Shown one piece after another: positions 7,696-15,344 of a stretch of 37,043 bases of DNA (positions within the stretch are counted from its first letter, which is position 1; every line of letters starts with the position of its first letter). The stretch spans positions 1-37,043 of the forward strand of contig NZ_JAELTP010000057.1 in the NCBI RefSeq assembly GCF_016428915.1, written 5' to 3'. This DNA comes from Pandoraea sp. ASV26. GTDB taxonomy: Bacteria > Pseudomonadota > Gammaproteobacteria > Burkholderiales > Burkholderiaceae. A program made the position numbers and the translations under genes. The notes beneath the pieces are model-generated. The model had not been told where the DNA came from and did not search any database. It saw only the letters and a list, made by a program, of their open reading frames with translations.

Positions 7696-8802
7696 ATGGC
7701 CGAGGAGCTTCCACAAGACTTTTCCGCATTTGCAGGCGAACGCGCGCTGGGCGAGCGTGCGCCCTTCGATACCACCGCGCTCGAGCGCTGGCTCGCCGCC
7801 CACGTCGATGGCTTCGCCGGGCCGCTGACCCTCTCGCAGTTCAACGGCGGCCAGTCCAATCCCACCTATCGCGTGACCACGCCCGGTGCGGCCTATGTGC
7901 TGCGCACCAAGCCTGCGCCGGCCGCCAAACTTCTGCCGTCCGCCCACGCCATCGAGCGCGAGTATCGCGTGATGCATGCCCTCGCGGGCACCGACGTCCC
8001 CGTGGCTCGCATGCGGGGCTTGTGCGAGGACGAAAGCGTGATCGGGCTCGCGTTCTACGTCATGGACTTCGTGCCGGGACGCGTGTTGTGGGACCCCTCG
8101 CTGCCCGGCATGATCGCCGCCGAGCGCAGCGCCATCTATGACGAAATGAACCGCGTCATCTCGGCACTTCATCGGGTCGACTACCGCGCCATCGGACTCG
8201 ATGCTTACGGCAAGCCGGGCGACTACATCGCGCGCCAGATCGCCCGGTGGAGCAAGCAGTACCGTGCGTCGGAGACGGAAACCATCGACGCCATGGACCG
8301 GCTCATCGAGTGGCTACCCGCGCATCTGCCCACCGACGTGCCCGAGCGTACGACCATCGTGCATGGCGACTTCCGTCTCGACAATCTGATCTTCCACCCC
8401 ACCGAACCGCGTGTGCTCGCCGTGCTCGACTGGGAACTGTCGACGCTGGGTGATCCGCTCGCCGACTTCAGCTACCACTGCATGGCGTGGCACGTCAGCC
8501 CGGGGGTGTTTCGCGGCATTGCCGGGCTCGACTGGCAGGCCCTCGGAATTCCGGACGAGCGTGCCTACGTGGCCCGATATGGCGAACGCACAGGCATCGC
8601 CCGTCCGGCGCAGTGGCATTTCTATCTTGCGTACAACATGTTCCGTATCGCTGCGATTCTGCAGGGGATCATGAAGCGCGTCGCCGACGGCACCGCGGCC
8701 AGCCAGCAAGCCCTCGATGCGGGCAAGCGGGCGCGTCCGATGGCCGAACTCGCATGGGAATACGCGCTGCGCACCACCCCCAGCCACACAGGCCGTCACT
8801 AA
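7696..8802 (+). CDS. APH-like phosphotransferase (kinase domain of ACAD10/11 type)
   Basis: A 368-residue aminoglycoside-phosphotransferase-fold protein. The N-lobe loop is [10 protein letters not shown] at 51-60, the likely ATP-contact Lys lies in [13 protein letters not shown], the Brenner motif is HGDFRLDN at 223-230, and the metal-binding Asp is D245 in [14 protein letters not shown]. In eukaryotic ACAD10/11 a domain of this type phosphorylates 4-hydroxyacyl-CoA so that the attached dehydrogenase can eliminate the phosphate. Here the dehydrogenase gene follows after 11 bp, so the same two-step chemistry is a reasonable inference. It is not likely an antibiotic resistance gene. GGAG precedes ATG 7696. 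Confidence 0.88.
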   Translation: MAEELPQDFSAFAGERALGERAPFDTTALERWLAAHVDGFAGPLTLSQFNGGQSNPTYRVTTPGAAYVLRTKPAPAAKLLPSAHAIEREYRVMHALAGTDVPVARMRGLCEDESVIGLAFYVMDFVPGRVLWDPSLPGMIAAERSAIYDEMNRVISALHRVDYRAIGLDAYGKPGDYIARQIARWSKQYRASETETIDAMDRLIEWLPAHLPTDVPERTTIVHGDFRLDNLIFHPTEPRVLAVLDWELSTLGDPLADFSYHCMAWHVSPGVFRGIAGLDWQALGIPDERAYVARYGERTGIARPAQWHFYLAYNMFRIAAILQGIMKRVADGTAASQQALDAGKRARPMAELAWEYALRTTPSHTGRH

Positions 8803-8813
8803 ACGGAGACCTC

Positions 8814-10058
8814 ATGGATTTCAGCTACAGCCCGAAAGTCGAAGCCCTGCGTGCGCGCCTCGCCGCGTTCTTCGACGAGCACATCTTCCCGAACGAGCGC
8901 CGTTATCTCGAAGAGATCGAGATCGCACGTCGTCAGGGCAACGCCTGGCAGCCGTCGCAGGTCATTGAACGCCTCAAGCCGCTCGCGCAGCAGGCGGGAC
9001 TGTGGAACCTCTTCCTGCCCGATTCCGGGCGCGGCGCGGGCCTGAGCAACGTTGAGTACGCGCCGCTTTGCGAGATCATGGGACAGGTGCCGTGGGCGCC
9101 CGAAGTCTTCAATTGCAACGCGCCCGACACCGGCAACATGGAAACGCTCGAGCGCTACGCGACTGACGCGCAGAAGGCGCAATGGCTCGAACCGCTGCTG
9201 CGCGGCGAGATCCGTTCGGCGTTTCTGATGACGGAGCCGGACGTCGCGTCGTCGGACGCCACCAATGTGCAATGCCGGATTCGTCGTGACGGAGACGATT
9301 ACGTCATCAACGGCCGCAAATGGTGGTCGACGGGCGCAGGCGACCCCCGTTGCGCCCTGTACATCGTGATGGGCAAGACCGATCCGGATGGCCCCAGACA
9401 CGCGCAGCAGTCGATGATTCTCGTGCCCGCCGATGCCAGGGGCATCTCGCGCGTGCGCCCGCTGACCGTGTTCGGTTACGACGACGCCCCGCACGGCCAT
9501 ATGGAGATTGTGCTCGACGAGGTTCGCGTGCCCGCCAGCAGCATCCTGCTCGGCGAAGGACGCGGTTTCGAGATCGCGCAAGGGCGTCTCGGCCCGGGCC
9601 GCATCCACCACTGCATGCGGCTCATCGGCCTGGCCGAGCGCGCCCTCTCGCTGATGTGCCAGCGCACCCTCTCACGGGTGGCGTTCGGCAAGCCGATCGC
9701 CGCGCAGGGCGTGACGCGCGAGCGCATCGCCGAAGCGCGCTGCCAGATCGAACAGGCGCGGCTGCTCACGCTCAAAGCGGCTTACATGATGGATACGGTC
9801 GGCAACAAGGCGGCGCGGGCGGAAATCGCAATGATCAAGGTCGTCGCCCCGAATATGGCCTGTCAGGTCCTCGACTGGGCCATGCAGGCGCACGGCGCGG
9901 CGGGACTATCCGGCGACTTCCCGCTGGCCTACGCCTATGCCAGCGCCCGTACCCTGCGCTTTGCGGATGGCCCGGACGAAGTCCACCGCAATGCCATCGC
10001 CAAACTGGAACTGTCGCGCTACCTGAACGCCGAGGCAGACGATGGCGCGAGTCACTGA
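8814..10058 (+). CDS. Acyl-CoA dehydrogenase (ACAD10/11-like)
   Basis: A 414-residue FAD enzyme. N-terminal helices cover about 1-120. The beta-domain contains [18 protein letters not shown] (flavin contact) and [14 protein letters not shown], and the C-terminal helical domain runs from [15 protein letters not shown] to the acyl-CoA signature [18 protein letters not shown]. It should oxidise an acyl-CoA, or act after the neighbouring kinase in 4-hydroxyacyl-CoA handling as in ACAD11. Length is as expected for a free-standing dehydrogenase. ATG 8814 is preceded by ACGGAGACC, and the 11-bp spacing from the kinase gene implies one transcript. Confidence 0.9.
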   Translation: MDFSYSPKVEALRARLAAFFDEHIFPNERRYLEEIEIARRQGNAWQPSQVIERLKPLAQQAGLWNLFLPDSGRGAGLSNVEYAPLCEIMGQVPWAPEVFNCNAPDTGNMETLERYATDAQKAQWLEPLLRGEIRSAFLMTEPDVASSDATNVQCRIRRDGDDYVINGRKWWSTGAGDPRCALYIVMGKTDPDGPRHAQQSMILVPADARGISRVRPLTVFGYDDAPHGHMEIVLDEVRVPASSILLGEGRGFEIAQGRLGPGRIHHCMRLIGLAERALSLMCQRTLSRVAFGKPIAAQGVTRERIAEARCQIEQARLLTLKAAYMMDTVGNKAARAEIAMIKVVAPNMACQVLDWAMQAHGAAGLSGDFPLAYAYASARTLRFADGPDEVHRNAIAKLELSRYLNAEADDGASH

Positions 10059-10072
10059 CCCCACGCCCGGCA

Positions 10073-10139
10073 GGGAAAAACGTTCTGTGGTGTAATTTCC
10101 GGGCAGTTTTTCCCGGGGACTCGACGCTCGCGTCCCCGG
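10073..10139 (+). other. Two hairpins that share bases, between acyl-CoA dehydrogenase and GST genes
   Basis: Hairpin A pairs GGGAAAAAC (10073-10081) with GTTTTTCCC (10106-10114). Hairpin B pairs CCGGGGAC (10113-10120) with GTCCCCGG (10132-10139). Their arms overlap by two bases, so the full forms compete. B is followed by CCTGTTTCG, a poor T-tract. They may end the acyl-CoA transcript or control entry into the downstream GST gene. Confidence 0.5.
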
Positions 10140-10242
10140 CCTGTTTCGCCATCCATGTCATTACCGTGCCGGTCGTCTGGCGGGATCGTTGCCGCGCTCG
10201 GCAGGGAACGGCGTCGACCGACGCCCCAACGAGGAGTCGCAA

Positions 10243-10935
10243 TTGATTCAGGTCTATTCCTGGGCCACCCCCAACGGCCACAAAGTCCACATCATGCTCG
10301 AGGAGTGCGGGTTGGCCTACCACGCACATGCCGTCGATATCGGCGCGGGCGATCAGTTCAAGGACGCTTTTCTCGCCATCTCGCCGAACAACAAGATTCC
10401 GGCCATCGTTGACGAAGACGGTCCGGACGGCAAACCGATCTCGCTGTTCGAGTCGGGCGCGATCCTGCTGTATCTGGCGGGTAAAACGGGGCGCTTCCTG
10501 CCCGAAGACGTGCGCGGCAAGTACGAAACGCTCGAGTGGCTGATGTTCCAGATGGGCGGCGTGGGGCCGATGCTCGGTCAGGCGCACCATTTCCGGATCT
10601 ACGCCCCCGAGAAGATCGACTACGCGATCAAGCGCTATACGAACGAAGCGCGGCGTCTGTACGGCGTGCTCGACAAACGACTGGGCAGCCATCCGTATGT
10701 CGCGGGCGATATGTACACCATCGCCGACATCGCGATCTGGCCGTGGCTGCGCTCGTGGAAGAATCAGGGCGTCGAGCTGTCGGACTTCCCCAACGTGCAG
10801 AAGTGGTTTGATGCCATCGAAGCGCGTCCGGCAGTGCAGCGCGGCATCAAGGTGCTGGCCGACGCGCGCAAGCCGTTGCAAGACGACAAGGCCCGCGAAA
10901 TACTGTTCGGTGCCACGCAATACGCACGTCGCTAA
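10243..10935 (+). CDS. Glutathione S-transferase family protein, YfcG-like disulfide-bond oxidoreductase
   Basis: A 230-residue protein. The thioredoxin-like domain has the YfcG/Ure2p-type start (QVYSWATPNGHKVHIMLEE), NKIPAIVDEDGPDGKP and the glutathione contact FESGAILLYLA. The C-terminal domain has WLMFQMGGVGPMLGQAHHF and YTIADIAIWPWL, both characteristic of the YfcG/YghU group of glutathione-dependent disulfide reductases. The start is TTG at 10243, chosen because the protein begins where the family does and CGAGGAGTCGCAA gives a strong ribosome binding site; no ATG is available nearby. Whether it belongs to the acyl-CoA transcript is doubtful because of the 184-bp gap with hairpins. Confidence 0.88.
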   Translation: MIQVYSWATPNGHKVHIMLEECGLAYHAHAVDIGAGDQFKDAFLAISPNNKIPAIVDEDGPDGKPISLFESGAILLYLAGKTGRFLPEDVRGKYETLEWLMFQMGGVGPMLGQAHHFRIYAPEKIDYAIKRYTNEARRLYGVLDKRLGSHPYVAGDMYTIADIAIWPWLRSWKNQGVELSDFPNVQKWFDAIEARPAVQRGIKVLADARKPLQDDKAREILFGATQYARR

Positions 10936-11285
10936 GCCGCAACACCGCAACACCGCCAGACGCCATGCAGGAGGCCGGCCCCCAAGACTGGCCGGCCTCC
11001 TTCGGCTCCCGCGCCTGCCACCGCCTGACCCTGCCTGCACGCCTGCACCCCGCCAGCCACGGTCCGGCAGGGCATGGCGGGAAGTGGTTTACACTTCGAA
11101 ACAAACTGCGGTATCGCCGCGACGCGGGCGGTGCTAATCTAGGCGCAATCCGCTCGATGCGTAGGCGTAATCGAGCCCGTCATCCAAGAGGTTTTCAAGG
11201 TTTCTCCGACGCGGTTGGCAACCGTCGTCCCTTGCAGTTCGCAGTCCCTCGCCGCTGGCTTTTGGAAGATCCGGGAGATCCACAT
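10936..11285 (+). other. 350-bp gap between GST and YegP-like genes
   Basis: It holds the terminator at 10970-11003. After about 11060 it becomes less GC-rich and should contain the promoter of the YegP-like gene. TTTACA at 11088-11093 and TAATCT at 11135-11140 look promoter-like but are too far apart to form one promoter. I see no coding potential. Confidence 0.5.
10970..11003 (+). terminator. Terminator-like hairpin after the YfcG-like gene
   Basis: A perfect 11-bp GGAGGCCGGCC stem (10970-10980 with 10990-11000) has a 9-nt loop and is followed by TTCGGC. The stem is very strong but the T-tract is poor, so it may be an inefficient or Rho-assisted terminator. Confidence 0.6.
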
Positions 11286-11621
11286 ATGTCAGGCAAGTTC
11301 GAACTCAAGCGTAGCCCTAACGGTGAATTCCACTTTCACCTGCTGGCCGACAGCGGGCATACCATCCTCTCCTCCGAGACTTACAAGGCGCGGGCCTCTG
11401 CGCAGAACGGCATCGAGTCCGTTCGCAAAAACTCGGTCGAGGATCATCGTTTCGAGCGCAAAACGTCGACCTCAGGCCGCCCCTATTTCGTGCTCAAGGC
11501 GCGCAATGGCGAGATCATCGGCCAGAGCCAGATGTTTTCGACCGCCGAGCAGATGGAAGAAGGCATCACTCAGGTCAAACGCGACGCCCCGGCGGCGTCG
11601 GTGAGTGATTTGTCGCATTGA
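11286..11621 (+). CDS. YegP family DUF1508 protein
   Basis: A 111-residue protein made of two tandem DUF1508 repeats of about 48 residues. The first has GKFELKRSPNGEFHFHLLA and the second RFERKTSTSGRPYFVLKA; each is followed by a helix with an A-Q-x-x-GI pattern. The fold is a small beta-meander. The function is unknown, and the family is widespread as a one- or two-repeat cytosolic protein. ATG 11286 is preceded by CGGGAGA. It stands alone, ending at an inverted repeat opposite the MaoC gene. Confidence 0.9.
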   Translation: MSGKFELKRSPNGEFHFHLLADSGHTILSSETYKARASAQNGIESVRKNSVEDHRFERKTSTSGRPYFVLKARNGEIIGQSQMFSTAEQMEEGITQVKRDAPAASVSDLSH

Positions 11622-11635
11622 GTTTCGTGCAGATG

Positions 11636-11674
11636 TGCGCGGTGCTCGCAAGTACCCGCCAGCGAGACCGCGCA
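11636..11674. terminator. Inverted repeat between convergent genes, probable bidirectional stop structure
   Basis: Arms 11636-11649 and 11662-11674 pair over 13 bp with one bulged G, around a 12-nt loop. There is no T-tract on either strand, but the site sits centrally in the 81-bp gap between the convergent YegP-like and MaoC genes, where a 3'-end structure is expected. Confidence 0.5.
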
Positions 11675-11702
11675 ATGACGCCATCGCCGACCGGCGCGCC
11701 GC

Positions 11703-12158
11703 TCAGGCGCCACGCTTCAGATAGAGCCCCGTTCCCCGGAACCGGCACACCTCTTCGCCGTGCTGGTTCGTGGCTGTCCAGAGCTGCCGCACGATACCGC
11801 GATCGGGACGGCTTTTCGAAGCGCGCACCTCCAGCGTGCTGCTCGTCACCGTAATCGTGTCTCCCGGCCGCACCGGCTTGAGCCATTCGATCTGCTCGAC
11901 CCCCGGCGACCCCATGCTCGCCGAGCGCGAGAGCAACTTGTCGACGTTCATGCGCATCATGATGCTGCACGTGTGCCAGCCGCTGGCCACCAGTCCGCCG
12001 AAATGCGACTCGCGGCCGGCCGACTCGTCAACGTGAAACGGCTGCGGATCGAATTGCCGGGCAAAGTGCACGATCTCGTCGGCGGTGAACGTGTATTCGC
12101 CCAGATCGAAGGTGTCACCTACTGCAAAGTCTTCGAAGTAATACTCGAACGTTGCCAT
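11703..12158 (-). CDS. MaoC family dehydratase
   Basis: A 151-residue single hot-dog domain. The R-hydratase active-site block is DPQPFHVDE with D37 and H42, followed by the FGGLVASGWHTCSIMMRM helix and RPGDTITVTSSTLEVR. Family members hydrate trans-2-enoyl-CoA to R-3-hydroxyacyl-CoA, linking beta-oxidation to polyhydroxyalkanoate synthesis, or act on other thioesters; the exact substrate is unknown. GGAGGAGTTCGCG gives a strong ribosome binding site. It lies 44 bp after the DUF1178 gene on the same strand and is probably the last gene of a NUDIX-DUF1178-MaoC unit. Confidence 0.9.
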   Translation of the reverse strand: MATFEYYFEDFAVGDTFDLGEYTFTADEIVHFARQFDPQPFHVDESAGRESHFGGLVASGWHTCSIMMRMNVDKLLSRSASMGSPGVEQIEWLKPVRPGDTITVTSSTLEVRASKSRPDRGIVRQLWTATNQHGEEVCRFRGTGLYLKRGA

Positions 12159-12202
12159 CGCGAACTCCTCCGTGCAGCGCGCCGGATCGGCCGGCGACCG
12201 GA

Positions 12203-12679
12203 TTACTGTAACGTGTCCTTGAAGCCGGCCGGAATGGGCAGCGGCATCACGTCGATGCCCTCCTCCGCCAGCGCCTCGGTCTCTTCCAGAGTCACCGTTC
12301 CGCGGATATTGCGCTCCGGGGCTTCCTGATAGTGGATCCTGCGGGCTTCCTCGGCAAAGTTGCTGCCGACGTCCTCCGTATTCGCCATGATGTGGCGCAC
12401 GGCTTTCAGCCAGAGCGTCTGCAATTCGCGTTTCGCTTCGATCGCGCCGGGCGGCGCTACCGTGCCCTGCCCCTGCACGACGGCCGGGGCGGCGTCGGTA
12501 CGCGACGTTGCCCCGGACAGATTCAGACGCGGCGCAGACGGCATGCGAACGATCTCCGTGCCGCCGCACACGGGGCATGTCACCAGTCCCCGAGTCTGCT
12601 GCGAAAGATAATCGTCCTCCGAGCCGAACCAGCCTTCGAAGGTGTGCTCGAGTGCACAACGCAAATCAAAAACCTTCAT
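12203..12679 (-). CDS. DUF1178 family protein
   Basis: A 158-residue protein of unknown function. It starts MKVFDLRCALEHTFEGWFGS and has CPVCGG at 35-40. C8, C35 and C38 with nearby H12 make a plausible small zinc site. A low-complexity Ala/Pro/Gly linker follows, then a helical block (LWLKAVRHIMANTEDVGSNF, EEARRIHY) that is the conserved family core. DUF1178 proteins are common in alpha- and betaproteobacteria. Its position between a NUDIX hydrolase and a MaoC dehydratase does not define a role. The start is the ATG at 12677-12679. Confidence 0.88.
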   Translation of the reverse strand: MKVFDLRCALEHTFEGWFGSEDDYLSQQTRGLVTCPVCGGTEIVRMPSAPRLNLSGATSRTDAAPAVVQGQGTVAPPGAIEAKRELQTLWLKAVRHIMANTEDVGSNFAEEARRIHYQEAPERNIRGTVTLEETEALAEEGIDVMPLPIPAGFKDTLQ

Positions 12680-12695
12680 GACGCTTAGGATGTCT

Positions 12696-12723
12696 CCCGG
12701 CCCTGCCTGTCGCAGGGCCCGGG
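12696..12723 (-). other. Stable hairpin in the leader of the DUF1178 gene
   Basis: Arms 12696-12706 (CCCGGCCCTGC) and 12712-12723 pair with one bulged G around a 5-nt loop. On the minus strand the T-run lies before the hairpin, not after it, so it is not an intrinsic terminator. It falls in the 63-bp NUDIX-DUF1178 gap and may affect mRNA processing or stability. Confidence 0.5.
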
Positions 12724-12742
12724 CGCAAAAAATGACGATGGA

Positions 12743-13336
12743 TCAGCGCAGCGGCGAACGCTCGTTCGGCTGCCAGACTCCCGATAATATCTTTTCCAGC
12801 CAAAACGCGCCGATGATGGATTTTACGTCCGTGACACGGCCCTCGCGCACCCATTGGAGCAACTCGGTCGCGGGCATCTTGAACACATCGAGGAACTCGC
12901 CTTCGTCGAGACGCTGCTCGCCAAGCGTGAGATCGCGCGCCAGCCAGATGTCGATGAATTCGGTCGAGTACGAAATCACCGGGTGAATCCGCGTGAGGTA
13001 ATCCCAGCGCTTGGCGTGGTACCCGGTCTCTTCCAGCAGTTCGCGCTGACCGCAGGCCAGACCGCCCTCGGCCTCATCGAGCTTGCCGGCAGGCAACTCC
13101 GTCATCACGCGCGCGAGCGGGTAGCGGTACTGACGCTCCATGAGCACCTGACCATCTTCGAAGAGCGGAATCACCATGACCGCCCCCGGGTGCGTGGTGT
13201 ATTCGCGTACGGCCGTCTTGCCGTCGGGCAGACGCACGCGATCGCGCTTGATGGTCAGGAACGCGCCCTCATAGACCGTCTCGCTCGTCACACGGGTTTC
13301 AATCAGATATTGATCGTCGGTTTGACCTTGGGTCAT
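12743..13336 (-). CDS. NUDIX hydrolase, ADP-ribose pyrophosphatase-like
   Basis: A 197-residue protein. The NUDIX box GX5EX7REUXEEXGU is complete, beginning GKLDEAE and continuing RELLEETGY. The upstream strand VMVIPLFEDGQVLMERQYRYPL and the downstream HPVISYSTEFIDIWLARDL match the NudF/ADP-ribose pyrophosphatase group. It most likely hydrolyses ADP-ribose or similar nucleoside diphosphate sugars to AMP and sugar phosphate. ATG 13334-13336 follows GGAGGGC. It lies just downstream of the terminator that closes the nuo operon, so it may depend on read-through or on a promoter within the 76-bp gap. Confidence 0.92.
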   Translation of the reverse strand: MTQGQTDDQYLIETRVTSETVYEGAFLTIKRDRVRLPDGKTAVREYTTHPGAVMVIPLFEDGQVLMERQYRYPLARVMTELPAGKLDEAEGGLACGQRELLEETGYHAKRWDYLTRIHPVISYSTEFIDIWLARDLTLGEQRLDEGEFLDVFKMPATELLQWVREGRVTDVKSIIGAFWLEKILSGVWQPNERSPLR

Positions 13337-13366
13337 AAGCCCTCCACGGCTGAAAATTGGCGAACC

Positions 13367-13395
13367 CAAAACAAAACGCCGCCCAAGGGCGGCGT
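13367..13395 (-). terminator. Intrinsic terminator closing the nuo operon
   Basis: ACGCCGCCC (13376-13384) pairs with GGGCGGCGT (13387-13395). Read on the minus strand, the stem is followed by TTTTGTTTTGG. It lies 18 bp after the DUF2818 stop, so DUF2818 belongs to the nuo transcript and transcription probably ends here. Confidence 0.87.
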
Positions 13396-13412
13396 CTTGC
13401 GAAGCAGACATC

Positions 13413-13730
13413 TCAAGCGGCAGCCGCCGGTCGATGACGCCACAAATACCGGTAGACGAAGCCCGGAAACGCAAACACGGCGAACAGGCTCGCCGTCACG
13501 GCGTAGAACTCCCAGCCCTGCGAAAACACGTTGCCGATGCCCGACTCGATCAGATAACCGAGGGCGCCCACCACGAAGTAGGCCACCACCAGCTCGATCA
13601 GACGCAGCCACAGCGGCTTGACCGCCCGCTTGATCGCAACAATACCGAACAGACGCTGGTTCACGAACGGCAGGTTCGCACCCAGCACCGCCAGCAGAAT
13701 CACAAGCGTACCGCCTGCCGACATGCCCAT
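13413..13730 (-). CDS. DUF2818 family membrane protein
   Basis: A 105-residue small membrane protein. Hydrophobic stretches are near residues 7-22 (GTLVILLAVLGANLPFV), 45-62 (LIELVVAYFVVGALGYLI) and 75-92 (YAVTASLFAVFAFPGFVY), with a basic segment (IKRAVKPLWLR) between the first two. The function is unknown. Relatives lie directly after nuoN in Burkholderiales, and here the gene lies before the operon terminator, so a role linked to complex I or the membrane is a fair inference. ATG 13730 has GGAGG upstream; ATG 13724 is an alternative. Confidence 0.88.
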   Translation of the reverse strand: MGMSAGGTLVILLAVLGANLPFVNQRLFGIVAIKRAVKPLWLRLIELVVAYFVVGALGYLIESGIGNVFSQGWEFYAVTASLFAVFAFPGFVYRYLWRHRPAAAA

Positions 13731-13763
13731 CGTTGTTGCCTCCGCCTGTTCGTCTATCGTGAG

Positions 13764-13799
13764 CCGGGCTGGCCGTCTTTGTCGGCCCGCCCTGCCCGG
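13764..13799 (-). other. GC-rich hairpin in the nuoN-DUF2818 spacer
   Basis: The inner stem GGCCG/CGGCC (13771-13775 with 13783-13787) sits inside the outer stem CCGGGC/GCCCGG (13764-13769 with 13794-13799). It lies in a 124-bp spacer, unusually long for this operon, and lacks a T-tract on the minus strand. A role in mRNA processing or partial polarity is possible. Confidence 0.45.
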
Positions 13800-13854
13800 T
13801 TTTGCGTCGACCCCGTTGCCTTCGTCGACGTCGTCTGTCCGGACGCCCGGCCGC

Positions 13855-15324
13855 TTAGCTGGCCAGCGTCAGTTTGATGGTGCGCAGGCACCAGTCCATC
13901 AGCGAGCCCGGCATCAGGCCCAGGTACAGCAGCGCCAGACCGTTGAGCGACAGCACGAAGCGCATCGTACCGCTGCCTTCGAGCGCGTTGGCGTCATCCG
14001 GCTTGTCGAAGTACATCAGCTTGACGACACGCAGGTAGTAGAACGCGCCGACCAGCGAGGCGATCACGGCCACCACGGCCAGCCACACCATACCTGCGTT
14101 CACCACCGCTTGCAGCACGGCCAGCTTCGCGTAGAAGCCTGCCAGCGGCGGAATGCCGGCCAGCGAGAACATCAGCATGAGCATGACGAAGGCGAACCAC
14201 GGGCTACGCTGGTTCAGGCCCTTCAGATCCGAGAGGTTCTCGGCTTCGAAGCCCTTGCGCGAGAGCAGCAGCACGATACCGAACGTGCCCAGCGTCGTCA
14301 GCAGGTAGATCACGCTGTAGAACAGCGACGAACCGTAGGCATCGGCGATACCGTCGATCTTGCCGCCCACCACGCCCGAGAGCATGCCCAGCAGCACGAA
14401 GCCCATGTGCGAGATCGTCGAGTACGCCAGCAGACGCTTGACGTTGGTCTGCACGATGGCCGTGAGGTTACCGATCACCAGCGAGAGCACCGCCAGAATG
14501 ATCAGCATCTGTTGCCAGTCGATCGCCAGCGGCAGCATGCCTTCGACGAGCAAACGCAGCAGCAATGCGAAGGCACCCAGTTTCGGCGCGCCACCGATGA
14601 GCAGCGTGACCGGGGTCGGTGCGCCTTGATAGACGTCCGGCACCCACATGTGGAACGGTGCAGCCCCCAGCTTGAATGCCAGACCCGCGACCACGAACAC
14701 GACACCGAACACCAGCACGATCTTGTTCACGGCGCCCGAAGCGATAACTTCGAAGACCTTGGCGAGTTCGAGCGAACCGGTCGCACCGTACATCATCGAC
14801 ATGCCGTACAGCAGGAAGCCCGAAGCGAGCGCCCCCAGCACGTAGTACTTCATGGCCGACTCGGTCGCGTTCGTCGAATCGCGCCACACGGCGGCGAGGG
14901 CATACAGCGACAGGGACATCAATTCCAGACCCAGATACAGCGTCAGGAAGTTGTTGCCCGAGATCATCACCGACAGGCCCAGCAGCGAGAACAGACTGAG
15001 GACATAGAAGTCGCCACGGGCAAGGCCGCGCGCTTCCAGATACTTCTGGCCGTAGATGAACGTGATGAACGTTGCCAGACCACTGAAGGCCTTGAGCAGG
15101 TTCGACATCGGGTCGGCGACGAACACATTGCCGAACATGTAGTGCGATGCCGGATCGCCGGCATTGCATGCCCACAGCACCGACACGACCGCAGACGTGA
15201 TGAGTGCCAGAACGTAGTTCAGCTTGCGCGTCTGGCCGAAGAACGCGTCGCACATCATGATCACGAGGATCATGAGCAGCAGGATGGCCTCCGGCAACGC
15301 AGGCAGCAGATTAATGTTTTGCAT
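13855..15324 (-). CDS. nuoN: NADH-quinone oxidoreductase subunit N
   Basis: A 489-residue antiporter-like subunit of the complex I membrane arm, with about 14 transmembrane helices. Its proton-channel residues include the lysine of [20 protein letters not shown] and the lysine in [16 protein letters not shown]. The C-terminus ends LTLAS. It carries one of the proposed proton routes driven by quinone reduction. The start [13 protein letters not shown] is the family N-terminus. It follows nuoM by 20 bp and is the last of the 14 nuo genes, with DUF2818 after it. Confidence 0.97.
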   Translation of the reverse strand: MQNINLLPALPEAILLLMILVIMMCDAFFGQTRKLNYVLALITSAVVSVLWACNAGDPASHYMFGNVFVADPMSNLLKAFSGLATFITFIYGQKYLEARGLARGDFYVLSLFSLLGLSVMISGNNFLTLYLGLELMSLSLYALAAVWRDSTNATESAMKYYVLGALASGFLLYGMSMMYGATGSLELAKVFEVIASGAVNKIVLVFGVVFVVAGLAFKLGAAPFHMWVPDVYQGAPTPVTLLIGGAPKLGAFALLLRLLVEGMLPLAIDWQQMLIILAVLSLVIGNLTAIVQTNVKRLLAYSTISHMGFVLLGMLSGVVGGKIDGIADAYGSSLFYSVIYLLTTLGTFGIVLLLSRKGFEAENLSDLKGLNQRSPWFAFVMLMLMFSLAGIPPLAGFYAKLAVLQAVVNAGMVWLAVVAVIASLVGAFYYLRVVKLMYFDKPDDANALEGSGTMRFVLSLNGLALLYLGLMPGSLMDWCLRTIKLTLAS

Positions 15325-15344
15325 GATCTAGATGTCCTCCCCGA

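Noticed and set aside
7696-8802. The APH-fold protein as an aminoglycoside resistance gene
   Set aside because: Adjacent acyl-CoA dehydrogenase and ACAD10/11-like sequence features point to acyl-CoA metabolism; no resistance or mobility genes are nearby.
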